DNA of 64,000 bases from Paenibacillus pabuli (GCF_039831995.1 NZ_JBDOIO010000003.1:124001-188000); one strand, 5' to 3'. Positions 53,226-61,710 are shown, counted from the stretch's first letter. The notes: generated by a model from the letters alone, not told the origin. Numbers and translations are program-made.

Positions 53226-54923
53226 ATGCGCACACTATCCAAAGCAATAGGAACATGTCTTTTAACAAGCACCTTACTTATTTCGGCCGGATGCAGCAGC
53301 AGCACAGCAAACAATGCCAATTCGGAGGGTGGCGACTCGGATAGCCCGATTACGTTTACTTTTTTCGGGGCAGATGCGAGTCCTAACTGGAACAAGATGC
53401 AGGATGCTGTAGGCAAAAAGATTACTGAAGAAACAGGTGTAACTATTGATGCAGAATATGATATATCAAGCGGAGGAGGCAATGACCGGATCTCCCTCAT
53501 GGCTGCAAGCGGCGATTATCCGGATTTGATCTTTCCGAAAGGGAATTTAACGAGATTGGTAGATGCGGGTGCCATGCTGGACTTGACGGACTTAATTGAA
53601 GAGCATGCACCGAACCTGAAGAAAATTTATGGGGAGCATTTCAATCGATTGAAATATAGTAATGAAGATCCCTCCATTTACTGGATACCTACGAATGGAG
53701 CCATTGATCAGATCAGCTTTGATGCAAATAACGGCGCTGCCATTCAGCATCGTGTAGTCAAAGAGCTGGGGTATCCGGAAATCAAAACGTTGGATGACTT
53801 CGAAAATGTGCTAAGAGAGTATTATGAAAAGCATCCAACCACAGAAGACGGCCAGCCGACCATTCCGCTGACACTTAGCGCAGACGGATGGCGCCGGATG
53901 ATTACCGTAACAGATCCAGCCGCCATGGCCACCGGGGGGCCGGGAGACGGGGAGTATTTCATCGATCCTGAAACTTACGAAGCCAAACTCCATTACAAGC
54001 GTCCGGTAGAAAAAGAATATTTCCGTTGGCTGAACAAAATGTTCAATGAAGGACTTTTGGACAAAGATAGTTTTGTTCAAAAAGACGATCAATATAAGTC
54101 CAAAATCGCCAGTGGACGAGTGCTGTCCCTGCTTGACCCGAACTGGGGTTACAGTGATGCAGAAAATGCACTCAAAAGTGTAGGGAAGGATGACATGACG
54201 TACGGATACTATCCTGTAACGCTTGATGAGAGCTTCCAGCGTAAGGACTTCCAGAACATTGGTTTTGATGGGTATGGAATCGGCATAACGGTGGACTGTC
54301 CCGACCCTGTTCGGGCGATTAAATTCTTGGACTGGATGTCTTCCGAAGAAGGCCAGATTCTAAGAAACTGGGGAGTTGAGGGAGAGCATTATGTCCTGGA
54401 AGATGGAGTTCGCTCCATACCTGCAGAGATTCAGGAAAAGAAAAACAAAGACAACAACACGTTTACCAAGGAGTCCGGAGTGGGTCTGTACTATATTTTC
54501 GGAGCGCACTACGGCGATGGAGTTAAGGATTCGACTGGTAATTATTTTACAACCAATTATCCTGAACAAATACAGCAAAGTTATTCGGATGCAGAGAAGG
54601 AAGCTCTTGCGGGTTACGGAATCAGTACGTGGAAGGATCTATTCCCTTCGGAAGAAGAGTTCCCGGTCAAAGAATGGGGAGCAGCGTATAACATGCCTAT
54701 ACCTTCGGATAGCGGCGATTACAACGTGATTTCGCAGAAAACGCAGGATATCATCCAGAAACGCATCGCCGAGGCCATCACGGCTACCCCGGCTTCCTTT
54801 GATGCGATCTACGACGGTATGATTGCCGAGATCGATCAGGCAGGAGCAGTCGAGATGGAACAGCAATATACGGAGTGGATTAAAGATCGTGTCAGATTAT
54901 GGACAGGTAAGGATATTAAATAA
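53226..54923 (+). CDS. Sugar-type ABC substrate-binding lipoprotein (LplA-like)
   Basis: It has 565 residues; ATG 53226 follows AGGGGG. The lipobox is ISAGCSSS with Cys23. The mature part has ITFTFFGADASPNWNKM, LMAASGDYPDLIFPKGN and a large insertion pattern typical of the Paenibacillus LplA/extracellular family 1 group of about 550 residues that bind oligosaccharides. No permease or ATPase gene lies beside it, so it must work with a distant transporter or as a spare binding protein. AraC and cre signals suggest carbohydrate induction and catabolite repression. Confidence 0.88.
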   Translation: MRTLSKAIGTCLLTSTLLISAGCSSSTANNANSEGGDSDSPITFTFFGADASPNWNKMQDAVGKKITEETGVTIDAEYDISSGGGNDRISLMAASGDYPDLIFPKGNLTRLVDAGAMLDLTDLIEEHAPNLKKIYGEHFNRLKYSNEDPSIYWIPTNGAIDQISFDANNGAAIQHRVVKELGYPEIKTLDDFENVLREYYEKHPTTEDGQPTIPLTLSADGWRRMITVTDPAAMATGGPGDGEYFIDPETYEAKLHYKRPVEKEYFRWLNKMFNEGLLDKDSFVQKDDQYKSKIASGRVLSLLDPNWGYSDAENALKSVGKDDMTYGYYPVTLDESFQRKDFQNIGFDGYGIGITVDCPDPVRAIKFLDWMSSEEGQILRNWGVEGEHYVLEDGVRSIPAEIQEKKNKDNNTFTKESGVGLYYIFGAHYGDGVKDSTGNYFTTNYPEQIQQSYSDAEKEALAGYGISTWKDLFPSEEEFPVKEWGAAYNMPIPSDSGDYNVISQKTQDIIQKRIAEAITATPASFDAIYDGMIAEIDQAGAVEMEQQYTEWIKDRVRLWTGKDIK

Positions 54924-54978
54924 CATTCAACCAGCGTTCGGATCAGAGGAAGAGTGTTTAAGAGTGTTTACACGAATT

Positions 54979-55012
54979 CCAAAAAGCCGCGATAAGCGGC
55001 TTTTTGGTTTTT
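54979..55012 (+). terminator. Terminator of the binding-lipoprotein gene
   Basis: Perfect arms CCAAAAAGCCGC and GCGGCTTTTTGG around GATAA, then TTTTT. Confidence 0.93.
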
Positions 55013-55224
55013 AATGGCAAGGCATTTCCCGGGAGATCACTTTGGACAGAAGAGATGTTCGATTATCTTTTCATATTTGCTTGCCCTAGAGTTAACTATA
55101 AGCATTAATATGGAAATGCGGCAAAATCGTGTGCAGCTCAGCACAAATGAGATAGATGCATTGAATGATGCCTGGGCAAGAAGATCAAAGATAAGGATCA
55201 ATTCAACCAAAGTGAGGTTATATC
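55013..55224. other. Gap before the acetyltransferase gene
   Basis: I see no gene with a ribosome site; the frame 55014-55256 has none. TATAAG near 55097 may be a weak -10 for the acetyltransferase. Confidence 0.4.
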
Positions 55225-55791
55225 ATGGATATATACGATTTTATCGACTTTTGTAAAAAAGGGAATCCTATCTCTGGTGAAGATAAAGAATTACATGGGC
55301 TTTTAGTACAGTGCAGCTATGATGCTCAAAAAATAACGATGGAACTGAATACGTCCTTTCACACCAAAGAAGAAATTGTTGAGATTTTCAGCAGACTGAC
55401 AGGCCAACCAATCGATTCAACGTTCACCTGTTTCCCACCGTTCTATACAGACTTCGGCAAGAATATTACCATTGGCCAGAATGTGTTTCTAAACACAGGC
55501 TGCTCATTCCAGGATCGGGGCGGGATTACCATCGGAAATGGAACCATGATCGGAATGAATGTAACGATAGCTACTCTCAATCATGGGCTTCCGCTCGAAA
55601 CAAGAAATGTAACATACCCTTCTCCTGTTACGATTGGTGAGAATGTGTGGATCGGATCCAGTGCCACAATCTTACCTGGTGTAACCATTGGAAGCAACGC
55701 TGTAGTTGCGGCGGGAGCAGTGGTGACGAAGGACGTCCCGGAAAACGCTGTTGTTGCCGGAGTCCCGGCCAAAGTGATTAAACAGATCTAA
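55225..55791 (+). CDS. Maltose/galactoside O-acetyltransferase-like (LbH hexapeptide)
   Basis: It transfers acetyl from acetyl-CoA to a sugar hydroxyl. It has 188 residues; ATG 55225 follows GTGAGG. After a helical start come left-handed beta-helix turns ([44 protein letters not shown] with the catalytic His), [22 protein letters not shown] and [21 protein letters not shown]. It is convergent with the ctaG-like gene, the stops being only 2 bases apart with no terminator. Confidence 0.92.
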   Translation: MDIYDFIDFCKKGNPISGEDKELHGLLVQCSYDAQKITMELNTSFHTKEEIVEIFSRLTGQPIDSTFTCFPPFYTDFGKNITIGQNVFLNTGCSFQDRGGITIGNGTMIGMNVTIATLNHGLPLETRNVTYPSPVTIGENVWIGSSATILPGVTIGSNAVVAAGAVVTKDVPENAVVAGVPAKVIKQI

Positions 55792-55793
55792 AG

Positions 55794-56606
55794 TCAGTTA
55801 GGATGCCATACCATTCGTGGTCGAGTTGATCTAAACCAGTGTGAACATAAGATAATAATCAAGACCAAATCAATCATATCTCCGCCATAGTACATGAGCA
55901 TGCCTCCGACCTTTGCCTGATCCAGAGACACACCGCTAGGAGGCTGAACATAAATGATTTTCGACAAAATGCCATGGCCTGCCAAGGAAATGATCAGTAC
56001 AATTGACCGGTATACAAAGGAAAAACGATGAAACACAGGGTCGATGTAAAGGAAGGATAGCGTGTACAGATAGCCTGCGATGAAGATGTGGACATGGATC
56101 AAGAGATAAAGAACGATATGCTCATGCATGAGTGAGTAAAGGTTCGTGGTATATAGCAGCCACAGTCCTCCTATATTGAGGCAAGTTGTGAAGATCGGGT
56201 GAGTCAGCAGGCGAGATGGCCAACTTTTCAGCATGCGTGTAAGACGTCTTGCTAACGGGGTGCTTAACGTCTTCAGCAGAAGCGTCATCGGTGCGGCCAT
56301 GACCATAAGTAATGGTGCGAACATACCCAATAGTAAATGACTGAGCATATGCGCAGCAAAATTAGTGTGGGCCAGACTAGCAAGGGGTCCAGTTATCGCA
56401 AGAACTGCTGATGTAACGCCAATACACCAGTAAACGATCCGATTCAAAGGCCAGGGCTTGTCAGGATTGGAACGAATTGCAGCAATAATATACACGCCCA
56501 AAGCAATCACAAAGGGTAAGGCTAGAAGCAGTTGTGGAACGACGATCCACGCTAAATGCTGCTGTTCAGTACCTTGGTAGTGATGAAGGTGAGAATTAAT
56601 GTACAT
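55794..56606 (-). CDS. CtaG-like cytochrome c oxidase assembly membrane protein
   Basis: The start ATG 56606 overlaps the DUF2243 gene end by 11 bases and follows AGGAAAGG; the frame extends to 56729 inside that gene. It has 270 residues, starting MYINSHLHHYQG, with about seven membrane segments. The caa3_CtaG pattern includes TNFAAHMLSHLLLGMFAPLLMVMAAPMTLLL with conserved His residues, and HEHIVLYLLIHVHIFIAGYLYTLSF. By family it helps copper loading of caa3 oxidase, but no cta genes are near. DUF2243-CtaG pairs are usual in relatives (from memory). Confidence 0.87.
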   Translation of the reverse strand: MYINSHLHHYQGTEQQHLAWIVVPQLLLALPFVIALGVYIIAAIRSNPDKPWPLNRIVYWCIGVTSAVLAITGPLASLAHTNFAAHMLSHLLLGMFAPLLMVMAAPMTLLLKTLSTPLARRLTRMLKSWPSRLLTHPIFTTCLNIGGLWLLYTTNLYSLMHEHIVLYLLIHVHIFIAGYLYTLSFLYIDPVFHRFSFVYRSIVLIISLAGHGILSKIIYVQPPSGVSLDQAKVGGMLMYYGGDMIDLVLIIILCSHWFRSTRPRMVWHPN

Positions 56607-57111
56607 TGGAGTATGCCTTTCCTGCTCCTTGACTGCTTCTGGTGCGGTAAACAAGAATGAACCCGACCAGAAGCATACAAGCAGCCAAGATGTTCCATAC
56701 CATGTCGTAGAGAATAACGTTTTCCACATATCGAATCTGATGGATCCTCATCAGTTTGTGTTGGATCAACCCATCGTATAGCTGAAAGCCCCCGGCTCCA
56801 ACTAAAAATCCTCCCCACCATCTAGCGCGGACAAGAGCACTCCGTCTTCGAAGATCCGCGTACATAAACAATCCACCAATGGTTGCAAACCAACTAAAAG
56901 CATGAAAAAGTCCATCTGAGACCAAACCAATGTTTGTTGTGGATTTATCATAAAAATGGTGCCAATGCAGCAATTGATGAAAAACGGTTTCATCTATGAA
57001 GGCAACCGCCCCAATTCCGAATAGAACCCCAGACCATGCATTTCGTTTGGAATACATGTAATGATTCATGCCATTAGGGGTCTTATTACTGGTAGCACTA
57101 CGAATAGCCAA
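56596..57111 (-). CDS. DUF2243-family membrane protein
   Basis: It has 171 residues from TTG 57111, ten bases after AAGGAGG. Four membrane segments are visible. His-rich motifs VFHQLLHWHHFYD and LFHAFSWFATIGGLF near 40-80 and QLYDGLIQHKLMRIHQIR near 110 are the family signature and suggest metal binding (inference). It is coupled with the ctaG-like gene. A promoter with a nested inverted repeat lies just upstream. Confidence 0.85.
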   Translation of the reverse strand: MAIRSATSNKTPNGMNHYMYSKRNAWSGVLFGIGAVAFIDETVFHQLLHWHHFYDKSTTNIGLVSDGLFHAFSWFATIGGLFMYADLRRRSALVRARWWGGFLVGAGGFQLYDGLIQHKLMRIHQIRYVENVILYDMVWNILAACMLLVGFILVYRTRSSQGAGKAYSNVH

Positions 57112-57131
57112 TTTACTTCCGCCTCCTTAAG

Positions 57132-57168
57132 TGGTTAACTATATTATCCAATATACCCATATTAACCA
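57132..57168. promoter_or_regulatory. Nested inverted repeat over the DUF2243-ctaG promoter
   Basis: TGGTTAA..TTAACCA encloses TATATT-ATCC-AATATA. On the minus strand a promoter TTGGTT-N17-TAATAT (57169 to 57141) lies inside it, so a repressor bound here would cover both promoter boxes. Confidence 0.55.
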
Positions 57169-57219
57169 ATTTAGTCGCTTATATAGAGGCTTTTTTTGTA
57201 GTTTTCTAAGTTAAGCTAG

Positions 57220-57843
57220 TTAGTCAGTATCAGGGCCCACTTTGTTCCCCACATAATGAAAAGAGTGGATATGCGTTTTGGAAAGTTCAATGACGTTCTT
57301 GATAAAGTCCTCGCGTGATTCACGAAAACCGCTTAATATCCAATTGTTTAATAGACCAAAAAAACCGTAAGCCGTGTAGTATTTGAAATATTCCATGTTA
57401 ACAGGGGAGTTGTTGATGGTTTCGAAAGTAAATTGCTCCTCATAGATTTTGAGTATGGTCTGAGGAAAACCTGTATGCAGACCAGGTAACGTGTCATCGT
57501 ATTGAATCAGCTCGAAGAAGTCTCGGCTTTCATGGATGTAATCCACGATTTGAAAGGAGTCCGAATTCAGTTTGTTCGTGAAGACTTTTTGGCCATGCAA
57601 ATAGGGTCTACCCACGGCACCCCTTAATCCTTCAAGCTTCTCTATCAACAATTCTTCGGCGAGTACGAACTTATCCTGGTAGTGTAGGTAAAATGTGCTG
57701 CGATTATAACCCGCTTGGTCAACGATATCTTTGACAGACACCGCATGGAAGCCTTTTTTCTTAATGAGCTGGATCAGGGCTAGGTTAAGGTGCTCTTTGG
57801 TACGATTACGATGTTGAGATGTCACAATAAGTTCATCATTCAT
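57220..57843 (-). CDS. TetR-family regulator
   Basis: It has 207 residues; ATG 57843 follows AGGAGA. The N-terminal helix-turn-helix is RNRTKEHLNLALIQLIKKKG..VSVKDIVDQAGYNRSTFYLHYQDK. The C-terminal part is helical and resembles TetR_C_8-type proteins. It is divergent from an SDR gene, with a perfect palindromic operator between. One promoter, TAGACA-N17-TATATT on minus (57889 to 57861), overlaps the operator, so negative autoregulation is expected. Confidence 0.93.
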   Translation of the reverse strand: MNDELIVTSQHRNRTKEHLNLALIQLIKKKGFHAVSVKDIVDQAGYNRSTFYLHYQDKFVLAEELLIEKLEGLRGAVGRPYLHGQKVFTNKLNSDSFQIVDYIHESRDFFELIQYDDTLPGLHTGFPQTILKIYEEQFTFETINNSPVNMEYFKYYTAYGFFGLLNNWILSGFRESREDFIKNVIELSKTHIHSFHYVGNKVGPDTD

Positions 57844-57880
57844 TCAAAAAATCTCCTATAAATATAGACATTATTTAGAG

Positions 57881-57903
57881 AAGTGTCTACTAGGTAGACA
57901 CTT
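57881..57903. promoter_or_regulatory. TetR-type operator
   Basis: Arms AAGTGTCTAC and GTAGACACTT are perfect 10-base inverted repeats separated by TAG. The left arm contains the predicted -35 of the TetR gene (tgtcta on plus, 57884-57889), and the right arm ends 16 bases before the -35 of the SDR gene. Confidence 0.8.
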
Positions 57904-57919
57904 GATCGCATCTTAATGA

Positions 57920-57948
57920 TTGGATTGTTACAATTTTAAGCATACAAT
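57920..57948 (+). promoter_or_regulatory. Promoter of the SDR gene
   Basis: TTGGAT at 57920, a 17-base spacer and TACAAT at 57943-57948, about 70 bases before the ATG. Confidence 0.55.
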
Positions 57949-58019
57949 TAGTTTTGTAAACATCATATAGCACTATTGATATAGGCGCTATTCAAAATAG
58001 TATACTGGAGGAATTATTC

Positions 58020-58757
58020 ATGGGCAAACTTCAAGATAAAGTTGCAGTTATCACAGGAGGAGCATCCGGGATCGGCGCAGCGACAGCGCGCTTATTCGTT
58101 TCCGAAGGAGCCAAAGTGGTCTTGGTGGACCTGAATGAAGAAAAAGGCAAGGCGTTCGAGCAGGATCTGAAAGCGCTTAAAGCAGATGCTCTGTTTATCA
58201 AAGCCAATATCACGAGTGAGCAGGAAGTAGCTGATATTTTCAAACAAACGGTTGAGACTTTTGGTAAAGTGGATATTGTATTCAACAACGCAGGCATCGG
58301 ACGTGTACATCCTTCGCATGAGCTGGACTATGCAGAATGGCGCAATACGGTCAACGTAGACCTGGACGGCGTATTTTTGGTTGCACGTGAATCGATTCGC
58401 GAAATGCTCAAAATTGGCGGAGGCACGATCGTTAACACGGCATCCATGTACGGATGGGTGGGTTCACCTGGTTCTGCAGCGTACAATGCAGCCAAAGGCG
58501 GCGTTGTGAATTTGACTCGTTCGCTTGCGCTGGAATATGCAGAAAGTAACATTCGCGTTAACGCACTTTGCCCAGGTTTTATCGACACACCGATTATTCC
58601 TGAAGAGAGCAAACAGGCTCTTTCGGCAGCAACACCAATGAAACGTCTTGGCCAAGCGGAAGAAATGGCTAAAGCCGTTCTGTTCCTGGCTAGTGATGAT
58701 TCATCTTATATGACAGGAAACAGTCTGATCGTGGATGGCGGATACACTGCTCAATAA
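58020..58757 (+). CDS. SDR-family oxidoreductase
   Basis: It has 245 residues; ATG 58020 follows GGAGGA. Cofactor-binding TGGASGIGAATA is at 12-23, NNAGIG near 90, catalytic Ser in VNTASMYGW, Tyr-Lys in AAYNAAKGGVV near 155-159 and C-terminal SSYMTGNSLIVDGGYTAQ. An acidic residue after the second strand (VLVDLNEE) suggests NAD(H) preference. It is probably controlled by the divergent TetR and may act on a sterol- or quinone-like or other carbonyl compound (substrate unknown). Confidence 0.9.
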   Translation: MGKLQDKVAVITGGASGIGAATARLFVSEGAKVVLVDLNEEKGKAFEQDLKALKADALFIKANITSEQEVADIFKQTVETFGKVDIVFNNAGIGRVHPSHELDYAEWRNTVNVDLDGVFLVARESIREMLKIGGGTIVNTASMYGWVGSPGSAAYNAAKGGVVNLTRSLALEYAESNIRVNALCPGFIDTPIIPEESKQALSAATPMKRLGQAEEMAKAVLFLASDDSSYMTGNSLIVDGGYTAQ

Positions 58758-58769
58758 GAGCAGATTGAT

Positions 58770-58793
58770 ATTTGAATAGTAGATTATTCAAAT
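58770..58793 (+). terminator. AT-rich hairpin after the SDR gene
   Basis: ATTTGAATA and TATTCAAAT are perfect 9-base arms with a 6-base loop. No T tail follows, so termination is uncertain. Confidence 0.4.
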
Positions 58794-58878
58794 AAAAGCT
58801 GTGCATGAATGAAAGCAAGTGATAATTCACATTATAGAGAAGTAGTATCACTCTAATTTCCTGAGGAGGAGATCTTTT

Positions 58879-59007
58879 ATGGCTCGCCAGAAGAAAAGGC
58901 AGGAAGCTGCTTGGAAGTCACGAAAGCAAGAACAGCATCCTCATGGTAAAATCAGATCGCTTAAGGAATTATCAAGCGAATATGAAGAGAAGCATACTAC
59001 GAGTTAA
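58879..59007 (+). CDS. Small basic protein, 42 residues, unknown function
   Basis: ATG 58879 has a strong AGGAGGAGA six bases upstream, and the frame closes at TAA 59005. The protein starts MARQKKRQEAAWKSRKQEQ and ends YEEKHTTS; about one third of residues are Lys, Arg or His. No membrane segment or Cys. It could bind nucleic acid or be a spore or stress mini-protein (inference). A hairpin GACTGTCGG/CCGGCAGTC at 59014-59041 follows. Confidence 0.65.
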   Translation: MARQKKRQEAAWKSRKQEQHPHGKIRSLKELSSEYEEKHTTS

Positions 59008-59013
59008 GCGTAT

Positions 59014-59041
59014 GACTGTCGGAGCGATCTGTCCGGCAGTC
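59014..59041 (+). terminator. Hairpin after the 42-residue gene
   Basis: GACTGTCGG pairs with CCGGCAGTC, followed by ATTCTT, a weak tail. Confidence 0.45.
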
Positions 59042-59123
59042 ATTCTTAATGACTTATAAATGAAGAAGACAGACGTATACTACAACACCGGACATGATTG
59101 GATAGAGAAATACGTGGGCATTT

Positions 59124-59149
59124 AAAGTCGCTATTGTAGCGGCTTTTTG
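59124..59149 (+). terminator. Terminator-like hairpin
   Basis: AAGTCGCTA, TTG loop and TAGCGGCTT with five T. It is a good plus-strand terminator. Confidence 0.65.
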
Positions 59150-59197
59150 TTTTGAGGATTAAAGGCGATGTTGCGCTGCGAGACAAAAAACGCATAT

Positions 59198-59299
59198 CTA
59201 CCGGCGTAAGGATGCCAATAGTTTGCGAACAACCCATATTATTAATGAAATAAATAAGATTAGTATGACTATTCCTGGGAAACTAACACTACTCAACAT
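59198..59299 (-). CDS. 33-residue single-pass membrane protein
   Basis: ATG 59299 has a perfect AGGAGG upstream at good spacing and the frame ends at TAG 59198. A short polar start (MLSSVSFPG) precedes a hydrophobic run of about 16 residues (IVILILFISLIIW) and a basic end (VVRKLLASLRR), giving N-out or inner-leaflet anchoring by the positive-inside rule. FPGIVILIL recalls the start of TatA (GFPGLILIL), but the TatA hinge and tail are missing. Function unknown. No other gene claims this stretch. Confidence 0.6.
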   Translation of the reverse strand: MLSSVSFPGIVILILFISLIIWVVRKLLASLRR

Positions 59300-59404
59300 A
59301 TAACCCTCCTAAATTTATCCAAAATAATCTTTGGGTTTATTATAGCACAGGAGAAAGACGGATTAATAAGAGGAGGTTTCATTTATTAATTGTTGGGACA
59401 ACAA

Positions 59405-59447
59405 AAGGTCGTGAGACCAACCCAGTTGGGCTGATTTCGACGACCTT
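59405..59447 (-). terminator. Terminator of the EamA gene
   Basis: AAGGTCGT and ACGACCTT enclose an inner CCAA/TTGG pairing. On minus the stem is followed by TTTTGTT. Confidence 0.7.
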
Positions 59448-59460
59448 AAAACGCTGATTT

Positions 59461-60357
59461 CTATGAAGTTGAAGCTGTATACGTGGCAATCCTTTTCCGC
59501 TGTTCGAGCCACTGGGAGATGAGAATCCCGCCTATTACCAGCAAGGCTCCGAAATATCCCTGCATGCTCAGTCGCTCTCCAACAAAAACAAAGGCAACCA
59601 GAGCAGCGAAGATCGGCTCAAGTGCGTACATTAATCCCAATTGAACGGGCGCGATGTACTTCAGTGAGACCGACTGGGCAATAAAGCAAAAAGCGCTGCA
59701 AACCAGGCTAAGAGCAAGTATGGCCAACCATCCATTAAACGTACTTGGAAGGATCGGGGACTCAAAGATGAAAGAGAAAATCATGGCATACACAGCCGTG
59801 AAGCCCAATGAGAGAATACCCACGGTGATGGAATCGTTTTTTTTCACCGCCGCACCAGAGACCAGAATATATAACGCATTACCGATTCCTGCGGCAATGC
59901 ACAGAATGTCGCCGGGATGAATTCGCAAATCGCTGTTCAATGTCAGTAATCCAATCCCTGCTATGGCCAGAAGAGCTCCGATGAAATGGCTAATCTCCAG
60001 TTTGTTCCGAAAAAACATTACGCTCAGCAAGGGAACGAAAATAACCGTAAGTCCAACCAGGAATCCTGCATTTGAGGTAGTGGTAGTTTTTAAGCCGTAT
60101 AGAATAGAGACGCATACCCCAAGCAAAATGGCACCGAGCAGCGCTCCATACCCGATGGTCGTTTTATCCATACGCCGCAGTCGTTTGTGAAAAACAAATC
60201 CGGTCACGAGGAATGCAATCCCGAAACGCAGCGCAAGCAAATTAAATTCTTCCATGGAGCCCAGCCCCATTTTCATAAACAGGTAAGAAAATCCCCAACC
60301 CAAGGTAACGAGCAAAACAAGCAAATTGGCTTTCTGAGTATTCAACTTGACACGCAT
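59461..60357 (-). CDS. EamA/DMT-family transporter
   Basis: It has 298 residues with ten hydrophobic segments as two EamA repeats (LLVLLVTLGWGFSYLFMKMG and the second after about 150). Small metabolites or amino acids are exported by relatives. The ATG 60357 lacks a spaced ribosome site (AAAGG directly abuts it), so TTG 60345 is an alternative. It is divergent from a LysR regulator 212 bases away, a common exporter-regulator arrangement. Confidence 0.88.
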   Translation of the reverse strand: MRVKLNTQKANLLVLLVTLGWGFSYLFMKMGLGSMEEFNLLALRFGIAFLVTGFVFHKRLRRMDKTTIGYGALLGAILLGVCVSILYGLKTTTTSNAGFLVGLTVIFVPLLSVMFFRNKLEISHFIGALLAIAGIGLLTLNSDLRIHPGDILCIAAGIGNALYILVSGAAVKKNDSITVGILSLGFTAVYAMIFSFIFESPILPSTFNGWLAILALSLVCSAFCFIAQSVSLKYIAPVQLGLMYALEPIFAALVAFVFVGERLSMQGYFGALLVIGGILISQWLEQRKRIATYTASTS

Positions 60358-60569
60358 CCTTTAAACAGTGTAGTAGATTTGGTATTTCAGCGTGTTCAAG
60401 AACGATGCCGATTTTCCTTCATCAGTATACTCCGATTTTTGCGGCAGGAATATTGAAGGTTTGTTATACTAAGCTTGAGAAAAAATCATGGATAGTGATA
60501 GCGGAACGTGACTTTCGCTGGCTGCGAAGTGATCATAATATACATTCGGGATAGTGAAGGTGTGACGAA

Positions 60570-61535
60570 TTGAGCATACATAAATATGAAGCTTTTAGTA
60601 AGGTGGTCGAGCAGGGAAGTTTGTCCAAGGCAGCCGATCTGCTGGGTGTAACACAATCAGGAGTCAGCCATGCCATCAGCAGCCTGGAGGCTGAACTCGG
60701 CGTGGTGCTGTTCCTTCGTGGGCGCTCCGGCATGAAATTGACTCCGAATGGGGAGAAGCTGCTTAAGCCCATCGTGGAAATATTGAATTGGAATGGACAT
60801 TTAAAGCAAGTCGTTGCCTCCATTCATGGGATCGAAACCGGCACTGTCCGCATCGGAACCTTCACCAGCGTTTCGGTTCACTGGCTGCCTGGCATCATGA
60901 AGGCGTATCAGGCTGAATATCCCGATGTAGAGTTTCAACTGATGGAAGGCAGCTATGAACAGATCGAGAACTGGATTGCCGAAGGCAAGGTGGATTGTGG
61001 ATTTATTACTATCCCTTCACGGGAAGGCTTTGATGTCATTCCGCTAAAAAAGGAAAAGCTGATGGGCATTGTCCCCCAAACGGAGCCCTTTGACACCTTG
61101 TCTCAATTCCCGTTGTCTCTCGCAGAGCATCATCCCTTCATCATGCATCAGGGAGGAACAGACTATGATGTGCAGCAAATTATGGGGAAGGCCGGCATTC
61201 ATCTGAATGTCCGTTTATTCTCTAAGGACGACTATGCCATTATCGCCATGGTCAAGAATGGACTGGGTGTGAGCATTCTGCCTGAGCTGGTTATGCAGGG
61301 ATATGAGCAGCAAGTCTGTTGCCTGGAACTGGAGGAACCCCGTTATCGCTTTTTGGGTTTGGCTGTCCGCTCCATAAAGGATGCTTCACCAGCGACAAAG
61401 CGCTTTGTCCAACATGTAGAGCAGTGGGTGATCAAGAACGTGAGTGTTGAGGACGAAGACATCGCTTCTAAGCATAAGGGAGTAGACAGAAATGAGGATG
61501 AACCAAAACATATTTTAAGCCATGCAAGCCGCTAA
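60570..61535 (+). CDS. LysR-family transcriptional regulator
   Basis: It has 321 residues from TTG 60570, after GAAGGTGTGA. The helix-turn-helix is YEAFSKVVEQGSLSKAADLLGVTQSGVSHAISSLE. The substrate domain begins GTVRIGTFTSVSVHWLP and contains MVKNGLGVSILPELV. The C-terminal 30 residues are a charged extension. It probably controls the divergent EamA gene (inference). Confidence 0.93.
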   Translation: MSIHKYEAFSKVVEQGSLSKAADLLGVTQSGVSHAISSLEAELGVVLFLRGRSGMKLTPNGEKLLKPIVEILNWNGHLKQVVASIHGIETGTVRIGTFTSVSVHWLPGIMKAYQAEYPDVEFQLMEGSYEQIENWIAEGKVDCGFITIPSREGFDVIPLKKEKLMGIVPQTEPFDTLSQFPLSLAEHHPFIMHQGGTDYDVQQIMGKAGIHLNVRLFSKDDYAIIAMVKNGLGVSILPELVMQGYEQQVCCLELEEPRYRFLGLAVRSIKDASPATKRFVQHVEQWVIKNVSVEDEDIASKHKGVDRNEDEPKHILSHASR

Positions 61536-61551
61536 TGTAGCAGTTTTTTTA
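61526..61551 (+). terminator. Weak terminator of the LysR gene
   Basis: CGCTA-ATG-TAGCAG short stem with seven T; overlaps the stop codon. Confidence 0.5.
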
Positions 61552-61670
61552 TTTGAAAGGATCAAATCCCTGTCCCGGATGGAGGAAGAACATTTCCATA
61601 CCGGTATGTGGATTCTAATGATTATGGTATGAACCTCAGCACCTCAGTCGGGGAACTATTTACAATAATA

Positions 61671-61710
61671 AGGCCTAAGTAGCTACTTAATAAGCAGCAT
61701 ACTTGGGCCA
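61671..61710 (+). terminator. Hairpin in the LysR-ABC gap
   Basis: GGCCTAAGTA pairs fully with TACTTGGGCC (one G-T), 18-base loop, then a T-rich stretch. I see nothing else in 61552-61794. Confidence 0.55.

Noticed and set aside
55014..55256. 80-residue frame before the acetyltransferase gene
   Set aside because: No ribosome site, overlaps the real start and shows no family features.
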